Made by a program: the position numbers and the translations under genes. This document shows, one piece after another, positions 20,855 to 33,000 of a DNA stretch of 64,000 nucleotides. Below the pieces are notes generated by a model that did not search any database, was not told where the DNA came from, and saw only the letters and a program-made list of their open reading frames with translations. This DNA is from Asterias rubens (lineage: Eukaryota; Echinodermata; Asteroidea; Forcipulatida; Asteriidae). Numbering within the stretch: the stretch's first letter is position 1; the number at the start of each line of letters is the position of its first letter. The DNA is taken from positions 1,860,001 to 1,924,000 of the forward strand of contig NC_047077.1 in the NCBI RefSeq assembly GCF_902459465.1, read 5' to 3'.

Positions 20855-22912
20855 AGAAAGTCACTTTTCAACCAGTATTGCTTCATTACTGTTGCATTGT
20901 ACACAATTATTCAATTGAAATACTCAAGAACCACGGACCTGTTCAGTCTCGAGTTCACTGGCCCGACACTACATACTGGGCCTCAGGCCTAGAGTCCAGT
21001 GTAAATTTCAAGCCCTGGTAAAAGTCAAGGTTAGAATATTGTGCATGAGATGACACCTTAACATGTAACTCATTTAAACAACTTTTATTGGGTAATGTCA
21101 ATTTTATGTCTGTGAGCATTTGTCTTTTTAATGGTTTTGGCGGATATGCTTTTATTATTATTAGATACTGTTTATTACAAACTTTAACAAACATGTACAA
21201 AACAACTTGTAACAAACAAAACCAGAAAGCACAGTGAATTACATGAATACATGCACCTCAATTGCCCCTGGTCTTGGCACTGGTGCCCCCTCCAAAGTTT
21301 CCCATTATACTCAGTACAATTTTCCAATGGAAGTGCCCTTTGCAAAATAAAAATGACCTTTCCCTTTCAAACATGAAATTCCACACCATGCAAAGCTTCA
21401 AACACCATTTATGAAACTCCAAGCCTGAAGTGACAACGTGTATTGTACCAGCATTTATAAGTTGTTTTAGTTATTAAAATTAATGCAGATGAAATTATAA
21501 ATGCAGGTTGTTTGGTTTGGACAAGTATCATAATTATGTTCAAAGTGCCTTTGTGGCTGTTTCTTGCTTGTTGGGTTCACCAGTGCTAAACTGAACCACA
21601 CAGCAGATCATACTAAATAATGCAAATTATGCATTTAACTTGTTTAAAACTCTTTTATATTTTAACAAAATACAAAGTGGAAGTTTTAGAGTCCAATCAT
21701 ACTTGTTTATGTACCAATCATACTTTGTTATTGTTCATCTGTTTCTGTTGGTCTAGGTACGCCTACCACAAGCTTTCGCTTTTCTGGTAATGCCCCCATT
21801 TCCAATTCTCGTCATTGCTGTTCTTCGTTATTGTTATTTTGACCTGTTGGAATGGAAATAATTGTCTTGAAATGAAAAAATGAATTCATTTCGCCTTTAT
21901 TGGTATTTTATACTTCATACTCAACAGAACTGAAAGACATTCGTGGGAATCAAAGTCATTTGAAAATAATTTATTTCAATTTTTACACAGTGAAGTGTTG
22001 TTACTCAATTGAAAAACACAAGCTAGCAGGACTTGTCAAGTCACAGGCTTTCCTGGACCCCACACTCAATATTACTGGCCTCAGGCCTGCGATCCAGTGT
22101 AAAGTTCAAGCCATGTTGACGATGTGTGGTGCATAGAAACGCGAGCATGTTCGTAAACAAATAACTTGATTGGCTAAAATTGTCCTGGTTTTTTTTTTCA
22201 GATAGGGGGGGCCTACATTTCTTACTTTAATCCTTTGCTCATTGCTCTTCTTTTTGCAAATGTTTAAATGTTTTCTTTTTTTATGCCTCTGACCAGTATT
22301 GTAGCCACGGTTGGCGGTGCTGATGGGCGAGCCTGCCCAGGACTCTGAGCAAAAAACAATGTGCCGCCCATCACAGATTTCAAATATTGTCCTCTTTGCA
22401 TTGATCTGAGACACAGCTAATGATAAGGAGTATCAAATGTCACAGAGAAAGAAGTCAAAAGGTGATTCTACTTAATTGCATGGCGCCATAACATAAACAG
22501 TTTGGAAACCTTGCCCCACTTCAACAATAATGGCCCATAATTAAACACAAATAATTTTGTTGATCTCCTTGCCCTTGGTAGACTTCCAAAAAAAATTGAT
22601 TTATTGCCCATCACTAAAACTGGTCTAGCTACAACCATCAACACTGCCTCTGACCCTTGCTCTTGTCTGGTTTGGATCAATAGCGAAGGCCATCTGCCCT
22701 ACCAGTATTATTTTTTGATATTACCATTTATTACCATATAGCTGGTGATGAAACCAAGGATGAATAATGAGAGAACTTACACCCGTTTCAGACAGGCGCT
22801 CCAGAGTCCCACCGAACCAAATTCTGAATAAAGTACATGAAAAGTTTGGGGTCTGAAACAGTAAGGAGTGACTGGACACACTAGAAATTGAAAGATCGAC
22901 TGTTGTGACTAG

Positions 22913-23062
22913 TCAATGGGAGACTTTCTGGGACGATAGAGGGCAGCAGACTTACCGGGTAAATCCATTGTTCTCAGAATTATGCGCATGTTCAGAACTA
23001 CGTAAACAATTGAAATTTACCCGGTATGTCTGCTGCCGCCTAGCGTTGGAAAGTCTCCTATT
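22913..23062 (+). mobile_element. M5 foldback element (copy 1)
   Basis: Ends with CAATGGGAGACTTTC and its reverse complement GGAAAGTCTCC. Inside, GGCAGCAGACTTACCGGGTA is mirrored by TTTACCCGGTATGTCTGCTG. Non-coding, about 150 bp. Confidence 0.75.
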
Positions 23063-23296
23063 AGAGTCGCTCCCAATCTATTTATTTCGGCGCGACTCTG
23101 GTACATGCATACGTCTGACACTGAAATGGGTGTGAATCACTGTAGCTTGCAAGCCTGAGGAAACTTGTAAACAATGATCTGCTAGTGAACTAGAAACATC
23201 AGAACGATTCTTTTACATGCACTACCAATCCTAGCACACAGGACCAGTACAGCTTAATGTCCCATCAGAGGACAAAACGGTCATGTTATTGACAGT

Positions 23297-23458
23297 CCAA
23301 TGGGAGACTTTCCAACGCTAGGTGGCAGCAGACATACCGGGTAAATTTCCATTGTTTACGTAGTTCTGAACATGCGCAAAATTCTGAGAACAATGGATTT
23401 ACCCGGTAAGTCTGCTGCCCTCTATCGTCCCAGAAAGTCTCCCATTGGAAAGAACCCA
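23297..23458 (-). mobile_element. M5 foldback element (copy 2, opposite orientation)
   Basis: The reverse complement of this segment matches 22913-23062 over nearly its whole length: the GACGATAGAGGGCAGCAG side lies on the right here and the GCTAGGTGGCAGCAG side on the left. The ends CCAATGGGAGACTTTCC are better preserved than in copy 1. Confidence 0.8.
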
Positions 23459-25027
23459 TTATTAGAAATATGTTGTACCTGACATAACAAATATCTACAA
23501 TCGAAATGAGTCTTTGTTTGTTCCACTCTATGCGCCACATGATGCATTGTGTGTGATGTTCAAGTTTGTAGGCCCAGTACTCTTTTCAAGGTCAACTTGA
23601 AACATTATGTAAATACTCTCTATTTATAGTAGCCATGGTTTGCCAGTGAGAAATGTCTTTATCACCCAGGCCTGGTTTAAATTTTAACATATTTTTCTAC
23701 TGTGGAGCCGAGCAATAGGCCTAAACTATCGTTTCAATCAAGACTATTCAGGCATCTATAGGCCAACTGTATGACAAGTTTTGATAACAAAAATTTCTTT
23801 TCAGTTACATCCATAGTACTAATTCATGTTACAAAAAAACAAAAGTTGAGAAAAAGCTGGTCAGCATTTCAATTGTCAGATCTGATATTTTTAGTCTTTT
23901 GAATTTATTTGAGTAGGCCTATTACTTTAAACACTTACTTATAGCTTGGTCACATTAAAATAATTCAAATGAAACGGGTTCTCACCAGGTTGGTCCAAAA
24001 CTTTGGGGCATTCTGGACCTAAATTGTTTATGCTTGGCCGGAACACGCTAATAAATTGAAAGTTGATTAGTTGAAACGTGGTGTTTGAAATGTTTGCCAT
24101 TTGGTGTTTATATCGGTTTGAAAAGCTCATTGCTATCTGGAACATTCCATATGGATGGTTTTTTTCTCTTGATGTTTTTTGTTGAATATATAAAATAAAA
24201 TAAAAACCTTTTTTTTCTCACTTATCTGCCAAAATATAAGCTTTGACACACAAATCAAGCATATTGGCCCAATACACTTAGCTTAGTGCATATGGGGAGG
24301 ACCCGCTATTTTGTTCTCATTTTGATGAAACCACTGGTCCAGCACCCCTGAACAACAAGGCCCTAAAGTTGTGTGAATTTTCCCCTACATTCAAGCCTTG
24401 TTCATAATGTAAACATGTGGTGACATGAATGACAATGTCTAGGCTATTCTTTGCATACTAATGAGCTTCTGGGTTTTGCTACAAAGGGCAATCCTGCCAA
24501 TCAGGTGGCTGCATTCTTGACAACAATTCTTTCATTATAAACTACTTGATGAGCTACTTACAAAAAGCTGGAACCCAAACAAGCTTTATGATCTTAAGAA
24601 GGGTTAAGGCCAAACAAAAAAACATGTTTCTTTTTAAGAGGCCACCTCTTTTTCCCCCTCTTTTTCATAAAAAAGGACACATTTTATCAATCTCATACGA
24701 AATTTGTTGAATTTTCTTTTAAAAGCCAAGGGCCACTTTTGTTTTTTTTTGTAAATGTGTCGGGCGGCCATTTAAAAAAAAAAAAAAAAAACCCTCCTCC
24801 TTCCTTTTTTCACAAAGGCAGGAAGGTAAACATGTTTTTTTTTAAATTATATATTTGGCCTTTTAAAAGTACTTTAAAAAAAAAGACAGTCAGTGAACTG
24901 AACCTGCCATATGCACAGTGTCAAGTGACTTGTGAACAAACACATTGCATGGGGGATACTTCCGTTCAGAATAAAAATAGTGTGTTCAAGTATGGGAACA
25001 GTGGGGGGGGGGGGGACACCTCTGTCC

Positions 25028-25165
25028 ATGCTCTTATTATTCTGATCAGGTGATGGAACCAAGGATACCTCATAAGTGAACTTAATCCCTGTAGCTCGCA
25101 AGCCTCGTTAAAACCTGTAAACAAGTGTGCTTGCTACAATGCATGTCGTGAACCACAACCAGAAA
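25028..25165 (+). repeat. Dispersed repeat D2
   Basis: TGATGGAACCAAGGATACCT, TAGCTCGCAAGCCTCG and ACCTGTAAACAAGTGTGCTT occur in the same order as at 55655-55765 and 56125-56245 and, reversed, at 43022-43080. Confidence 0.6.
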
Positions 25166-26096
25166 CACCAATGTTTTATAATAATGATCAAAAAGTTTCC
25201 ATTTTGGCGCAAACTTTACATGTATACATGTGGAATACCAATATTTCTGCTGTTTCCTGCTTGGCAGAAAAAAGCATGATACCAGCCCCAAATAGTACAC
25301 TCCACAAAATAGTTAGTAGTTTGGCTGGTAACCTTATTCTGGTTAGCAAAATCTTGTTGTGCTTGGAAGCAACTTTTTCTACTTTTAAGCAGATTGGGCC
25401 CTGGTGTTGGCCTTGGTGCCCTCTCAAAAATGTCCCATACTAAGACTTGAGCAGATTTTCAGTTTCTTATGGAAGTGCCTTTAGCAAAATGAAAAAATGG
25501 CCTCACCCTATTAAAAAGTATTAGTATTTAAAGATGAAATTCTAGGCCTGCACTTTAAAAAGGTTGTTTGGACTTGAATCAGGTTTTAGGTCAAAAAGAC
25601 AGTAAGATACCAATTAGTCGGCAATGCAGAACTTTAATGTTTGTATTTTCATATAATTTTTTTAATGGAACTTGTATTGTAATTTGCACCAAGGTGCTTA
25701 GGGATAAGGCTAGGCTAACTAGGGTGATACGTGTGTAAACCAGGCAGTGATTGGTGGACCACCTACTCGCACTCGTCCCAGTTCATCATGGATTATATCA
25801 TGGGAGTCCACACAGTCCCACCCAGTAGTACTAGTAGCCTAAGTACTAGTACTAACCCCAATGAAGTTATTTGAATTGGTTGTTAAAAGGGATGTCTCAG
25901 TCACTTTGTACCTTTGCCACTTTTAGGTCACTTCGTATCTTCAGGTCACTTCAGACTTTACAATTACATCACATCAACAACTCGAAAAAAATAAATTAGT
26001 GTGATTTTTTTCGATAAGACGATAGGATGCTTCGACTGTAATAAAATTGAAATTCATAATCTATACCCTACAAAAAAGGCCACATACATGGACAAT

Positions 26097-26260
26097 AAGG
26101 TTTATCGCGATTCACAACCGCAATGCATTGTGGGTAGGCAGATGGGGCAGTTTGCTATGCGGTGTATGTTGTCATGCACGGCTCGCGCACGCACCGCCTA
26201 TATCTTTGAGTGGGTTCAATAGCGCCCTCTTTTGATATATTGCTATTTGCGATAAACCTT
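26097..26260. mobile_element. M6 foldback element
   Basis: AAGGTTTATCGCGATTC at the left is mirrored by TTTGCGATAAACCTT at the right, about 164 bp apart. The interior is GC-rich with GCACGGCTCGCGCACGCACC. Single copy in this window. Confidence 0.65.
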
Positions 26261-27081
26261 AGTCCTTACCCATGGGCATAAATAATACATGTAATTGTAA
26301 TTGAAATAGTGGGAACTGTATGTCACTGAACGTAGAGTCTAACAAACTAAAGCATGTAAAGAGCAGGGCTCAAACTATGATTCAAACTTATGTAACGACA
26401 CACACCGAAAACATGCTCATTATGTATTCAGAAAAAGATGATGCATTGCTCTGTTGTTGGACATGATAAATTGAAACAACAGTGATTGAATTGAAACACA
26501 GTCAGACTGAGACATGACCAGCTGCATTGACAGTCAACACCTGGACATCGTTTAATCTACTTAGATCTCATATTTTACAGAAACTTCTACACTTAAAACA
26601 TGACAGCCACACAATCACATTCTTACCTCTGTGTTTCAACCCCGATCCTGCAGGAATAAGTCAACAAAACGCGTAGAAAGGCAACGTTTTTCAAGTAGTC
26701 CACACCCGGTTCCAAATCTGACATCTGTTGACAACACAATGAACAGCGCCACCTACTGACTGTTTATTGCCCTGATAATTATCCACAGTTGGACAGATTC
26801 GGAATGACCAACTTTTGCCCTTTTAGGAATTTGTATGGCATCCGTTTTATGCTCGTACAATAGGTATAATCAACGAGGGAAGGGTACCATACTAAATTAT
26901 GGCCAGCGTGTCACACGTGTCAGCAGTGTGTCAAAGGTCATTGAGATGTTATGTGTACGTGTGTACGCAGCGGTTGTGGTAGGAACGTCTGCTACTTTAG
27001 TGTGAGAGTTGAGCTTTTAAAGTCTTCGGTCTAAAAACACATTTTGAGCTGTTGACATTTTGATTTCGATCTGCAGTAGTC

Positions 27082-30000
27082 ATGGCCAAGTCCGGTGAAG
27101 CTAGGCAGAGAAAAGGTGTCAGCAAAAATGGCTCGAAATCGACGAAAGGCGCTTCGAAAGAAGGTGAGTTTTCTTCACTTTTTAATAAATATCTTCAATT
27201 CAATTTAAAGTACACTGCGCTGCTGCGCTGAGGGCTAACCAATGGCTGGTTCGGATGTTCGAACGTACTTCTAGAAACTACGGGGGAGCCATATATATAT
27301 AGTTAAGTTTCTAGAAGTAGTTCGAACAGTGCGTCTTATCATGACTAAGTTGCCCTGGTCTCTTGGCCTGGCCTTGGCACTCCTTGCCGAAAATTTTCTC
27401 ACGATGATGATGGCGATATCATTAAATTTTAAAGACATGAATTAGGCCTATTCAAATTTGAAAATTCATAAACTTTTTTGTGTGTAATTTTTGTGTGTCT
27501 TGTGAAATTTTGTGGGCCTTTTTTTTTTTTTTTTCACAGCAGACAGGAACAATTTTGTTTGTCTTAATGACAAAAGTAAATTTGGATAACTTTCCGTATG
27601 GCGCCACCACTTTTTCACTCATTTTTACAAAAAGTGATATCTCATTGAGGTAAATTAGATACTATATTATTTCATATCGAATGAAAAAGTGGTGGCGCCA
27701 TACGGAAACTTTTCCGTAAATTTGTTTTTTGTACTTCAAACTGTCAATGTTATTTTTACAACTTCCAAGTTAACCTTAAGTCCACCAAGCTTGTACATAA
27801 ACTTTTAAAAACACTCGAGCCTCTTCACAATAATTTATATATAAAGGGCAAGCCGTCTTGTTTTCATCTTCGCCCCTCCCCCCACAATACCCATGGATGT
27901 AGGAAGACAATTAGTTTTCTTCTTCCATGCAATTACCCAAGCTTACAATACAATGTTTGAAAAGAAAAAGATTCAGATCTTTCCAAGGGTAGTAAAAAAA
28001 GGTGTTATTAATCTTTTTTAAGTTTTAAGATTGTTTTGAGACTGAATATCTTTTAAGTTTTAAGATTGTTTGAGACTGAAACTGAAAGTTGTTTGTGCAT
28101 TTCATAATGTGATGATTATTAGAATCAGTTTTATAAACCAATGTAAGAGACTGAGGTAAGAGGGATTGGTTGTTGCCAGTTTAGTGCTTTAATCGCCTTG
28201 TGTGAGTTTGCTGAGTTCCCTTGAATGATGGGAAGATCATCTAAACAAACAAACAAACAAACAACCCAACGTACAAACAAGTTTAAAATTGTCAAAGGGA
28301 ATGCTAATGATTGTGTGTAAAAAAAAAGTGTTTCGTTTTGAACTCACACTGACTGAGGAAACAAAGAACCAAGAACTTAAGCGTTTATTGTCAGATCTCT
28401 TCATATAAGCTTTTGTTAGTTCTATACTTTTGTTGCTGTAAACAGTGTCTTCAATGTGCTTTTAAATTATTAAAACGAAAGCTTTCTCATCGGTTCTGTA
28501 AGAATGTGTGCTTCACCTTTGAGTGGTCAAACAATGCGGCCACTGGAGGTTGTTTATGTCCTAACAATGAGGTGACCGGTGGTTGTTTGTATCAAACAGT
28601 GTGGCCTCTGCCCAACCACAAGAGGACATTCTGAAAACTGTTCCGAAATCTACGTACGTAAATAAACATTCACTGTTTATTCAGTTTGGAAACTGTTTGT
28701 GCATTTACCACATCCACTGTTCTAGTGGTCAATTGAACTGAAGTCGGAGCTCTTGTTTCCTCCAAATCATGATATTATTTTTTATATTTTTCGGATGGGA
28801 GAGAGCAACATTTTTTTCTCCTTCTACTTTTAACCGTTTTGCATAATTAACAAAGACAAATTGTGTGTCCTGTATGATCCCTGGCTTTATGGCGGTTGTA
28901 TGGTGAATGGCCTCTTAGTCTTAGTCTTAGTGGCACCCCTGAACAAAGATATTATAGTAAAAATAAGGAGACATTGGGCTAGATAGCTCAGTTAGTAGAG
29001 CGAGGCACGTTAATGTGGAGGTCATACATTGTGCGTTGACGTCCTACTCTAGTTAGTGTTTGTTTGTTCAACCTGAAAAAAGTTACCTGTCAGTTAGCTT
29101 GTTCTTTTGTTGTTTATTTTAAAGTAATATTCATGGGTTTTTTTTTATATTTTTTTTTATTGTACCTTGGAGGTTGAAATTGAATACATTTTGTACAAAG
29201 CAGACTTTAGTGAGACCCTGGATTGCTGTTGTGTACTATAGTAAAATCAGTGCTTAAAGGTATACCTTTGAAAGGTTTGGTTATTTCTCCAAATATTAAC
29301 GACCATGCAAACTGACTTGGTAAGAAGCACTGCAGCTGTTGATAATGTAGAATAATTTGAGAAAGAATTCCCTTCAAAGGAATGTGGTTTTAGAGGAAGA
29401 GTAGTAGACTCAAAAACATTTAAATCTGAGAAACTTTTCCGCATGAAACATTTCTCAAATTGTGTATTCCAATTATGGATTATCCTTCCTGCATTTACCT
29501 AACTGCACCTGATTGTCTTCAACATCTCAAAAACACTACCACCTTTTGAAATTAAATTTATACGGGTTAGTTTTGTAGCTTGTACATCAAACGGTTTCGG
29601 CCATATACATTGCCTTTAAAAAGTGGGGATCCAACCACTCCAAGGTTATTTTTTAATAAATTTCTGTTTATGGAGGTCGCCCATCACAAGGCACAAAGGC
29701 AACTTGAGGTGTGGACTAGACTAAAGAAATGGAACAAGAATGTGTAGAGAATGAAGTTAAAAGAAACCTGTTCACGCTTTGCTGAACTGGGACACACATT
29801 AAAGGCAGCAAATTGAATTCAGTTTTTGTAATGATATGGACTTATGTCCCAATAGAGTCCTTGTGAAAGTGGGCGAAAAAATCACAAGTCTCTAACCCTG
29901 TGTTAAACTGGTGTAAAATGCCAATGGTCGATACAATGCCACGCCTCTGTATATTTTGTTTTCTTTTTCTGAACTATAAAGAACTTACCAAAACTGTTGT

Positions 30001-33000
30001 TGTTGAGAATATATCGCTGAGGAACTACTATAAAATCTTGACTAAACAACAATTAAGACAACAAACACTCTCTTACCTTTTGTTTTACTGGCGTATTAAA
30101 TGCTTTTGTTGATAACCCTTCCAGTGCAAATTTTGTCAACATGTTGAAAACATCCACATTATAAAACCATTACAATTTTATTGTTATTTCATCATTTGTC
30201 CTCACCGTTTAAATATACAGAGTGTATATGCTTAACTACAGATGCACAGCCACAATCTGTCCAGAGAGTTTAAAAACCACTGATGTAACTGTTATCTTGT
30301 TGAATTAAAAAAGTGATCATTTGTCCGTGGTCCAACAAAGAACCCTTTTTTAAAACTATTTACAATTAGTCTTGGACATGGTTGCAACAAAAAGGTTGGA
30401 ACAACCTGCTGCTATCAACTATTACTAAATCCTGTTCAACAACATTTAAAGTTGCTGTTCTCATTGAAAAGTTAGTCTGCCACCTCCAGTCAAAACTCTT
30501 TCCTGAAGTATTTTGGAGGAAAACAAGAATACAAGGTTTAAAAAAAAGTTATTCAACATTTCATCCTTTTGTTCATTTGGTTGAAAATTGCAACAAAAAG
30601 TGTACCCATGATTGCGGCTGTTCTACATTTCAGCAGAATTTCTACCTCCATGGTCTAAAAGAGAACATGTTAACATGCAGTGGGGTGTTGTTGTTCCAAT
30701 GAAAAACACAAAACCACTAGACTTGTCTATTTCTACCTCCATGACTTGTCTGGCCATTTTATTAGTTGGCTGGCCCTGACAATAAAAGCACATTTTCTGT
30801 GGGTACCTATTACGTAACCAAAGACCTTGGTAAACAGCATGGTCTGTGCCTAAAACCCTTTATGGTCTCTAGGGGTGTGTCTTTGTTCAGCCCTGTAGCT
30901 CCTTCATTCAACCTAGATGTTCATTATATTGTAATGTGTGTACTATACTATGAACTGACCTGGTTATTATGCAATGTACAGTCTACCCATCCAGGTACCC
31001 TAGTATGGGGTCCAACACATTTGAATTTTTCTGGGAAAACTTGCATAATATATATGTACATTGTCTATGGGATTTTAGGCCCTGGTATCAACGTATGTTT
31101 GTGGAAACACCATATTGCTTGCTCATAGATTATGTTCTTTTGAGAACTTGTCTTGCTATATATTACTGATTTCCCAAACATTTATTTTGTGATAGTAGAA
31201 TCATTGAGATAGAAGTAGCATAGCAGGATCTTGCTCTATGATGAGCAGCAAAAGTTCTCAAAAAGAACATATATAAATCTACCAACCCAAACACTGTAGC
31301 CCTAGATGCTTATTGCCTGCAGTCTGGTTTTACGGGCCCATACAGTGATTGTCTGATGTTGAAAAGGTTTTCACTGGATGAATGGCTTGGTCTGGCTCGG
31401 GAGTTGTTTTTAAAATAGTTAAATATTGCACCTAAATTATCAAAATGTAAAGGAACATACCCTAAAAGCTCTAGGGCTATTGCAAAATTTCTCAAAATGT
31501 CTGGAATTGTTTCAAATATTTTTGTCAAGACTAGTTGCACAAATTTGTCTCTTGAAACACATCAACCAGTGGGGTAGGAACAATTGTCCGCCAATTTTGG
31601 AGTAAAAATAAATTGTTTCTCAGATTCATATGTTTTGAGTTGAAAAACTACTAATTGAACCGTATTACTTCAAAGGGAATCCTTTCTAAAATTATTTCTA
31701 CTATCAACAACCCAAAGCCTCTCATCAAAATTTTTGGATGATTATTTCTTTTGAGTATTTACCAATCTATGACCTTGTCTTTAAAACACCTAATAAACAG
31801 CCAACATTCTCTTCAACTAGTCCAGCTGGCTTGTTGCTTCACACACAAATCATTGATTATTCAGATTACTGCAAATTAAAATCCAACCAAATTACATTGT
31901 TGAATAACCAAATTACATTGTTGAATCACAGAGCAAGGGTTGAATAGACTACAGGTGCTGTTTTAATTTGTGCCCTAAATATGATTGTGTTACAGCTGGC
32001 TTTGAACTTCCCTTTAAAGGGGCACAGAATTTGCTCTAATAATAAGGGGCAATGGCAATTTGATCAATTTTAATAAGAACTTTGTACAGGGCACCACAGC
32101 TAAAGCACAAGGCAGCACGGCAATTTTCTGTTGGTGCTGTGGGTTATTTCGAGGCCTGGTGTTTTAAAGATAACTGCCCCCCCCCCCCCCCCCCCTCAAT
32201 AAAAAATGTTTCGATCGTCTGAACTAGCGTGCCGGCGCTCTACCAACCGAGCTTCTACTAGCCCTACGTTTTTGGTCTCCCTAATTTGCAGTTATCAATT
32301 GTAAGGCATCTGGCCATACTACAGCTCGCACCCTGAACAAAGATATTGACAAAGTAGGCTGACCGCCAACTTACACGTAGGGCTAGATAGCTCAGTTGGT
32401 AGAGTGCCGGCACGTTAATTCGGAGGTTGTTGGTTCAAATCCCGCTCTAGTCAATTTGACTTTATTTAACCATGGGTCAACCACATATCATTGTAGTTTG
32501 TTATTTGTGACCTTAAAGCAAGGACTTGGCCAGTCTAACTTACAAGGCCAGAGGAAGCCAAGATTGCACATGTTGTTACATAATACAGCATGTTGTCATG
32601 TGGGGGATAGGTTTAAAGATAAGGTTTCTGTGTGGAGAGGCACATATGTTCCATGCTCTGTAACATCAGAGAGGTAACATGTGACATAAGCTTATGAATG
32701 AAAGAGCCACAGAGCCTGGACACAGCTCACTGGAAGAACACATAATGTCAGGGCAGTGCTATAAGGTCATTAACTGCAATTTCATAATGTGTTATTATCG
32801 AAAGGTCATCAAAAAGAGAAATGCGTGTTAAAGGCACCTGGACACTATTGGTAACTAATCAAAATATGAGAAATGGAGAGCTGTTGATAGTATAAAACAT
32901 TGTGAGAAACAGATCCATCAGAAGTAACGTATTTTTTGAGGAAGAGGTAGTTTCTCACTCAAGTTTTAAAGACTTCAGGCTTGAAGCCTTTTATTAGGCA

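Larger units (their letters stand above)
15348..27081. other. Intergenic region between divergent KLHL and ASPH genes
   Basis: About 11.7 kb separate the two start codons. The 5' untranslated exons and promoters must lie here or in part here but cannot be placed. No protein-coding domain was recognised. Notable contents are listed separately: tandem duplications next to each gene, M2 copies, two inverse M5 copies and an M6 element. An AT-rich stretch around 18720-18960 is unusually A-rich but shows no other structure. Confidence 0.65.

Noticed and set aside
32380..32455. Candidate tRNA-Asn gene
   Set aside because: The boxes are good, but the T stem and acceptor stem pair poorly and the sequence belongs to a multicopy family, so it is a SINE-like copy.
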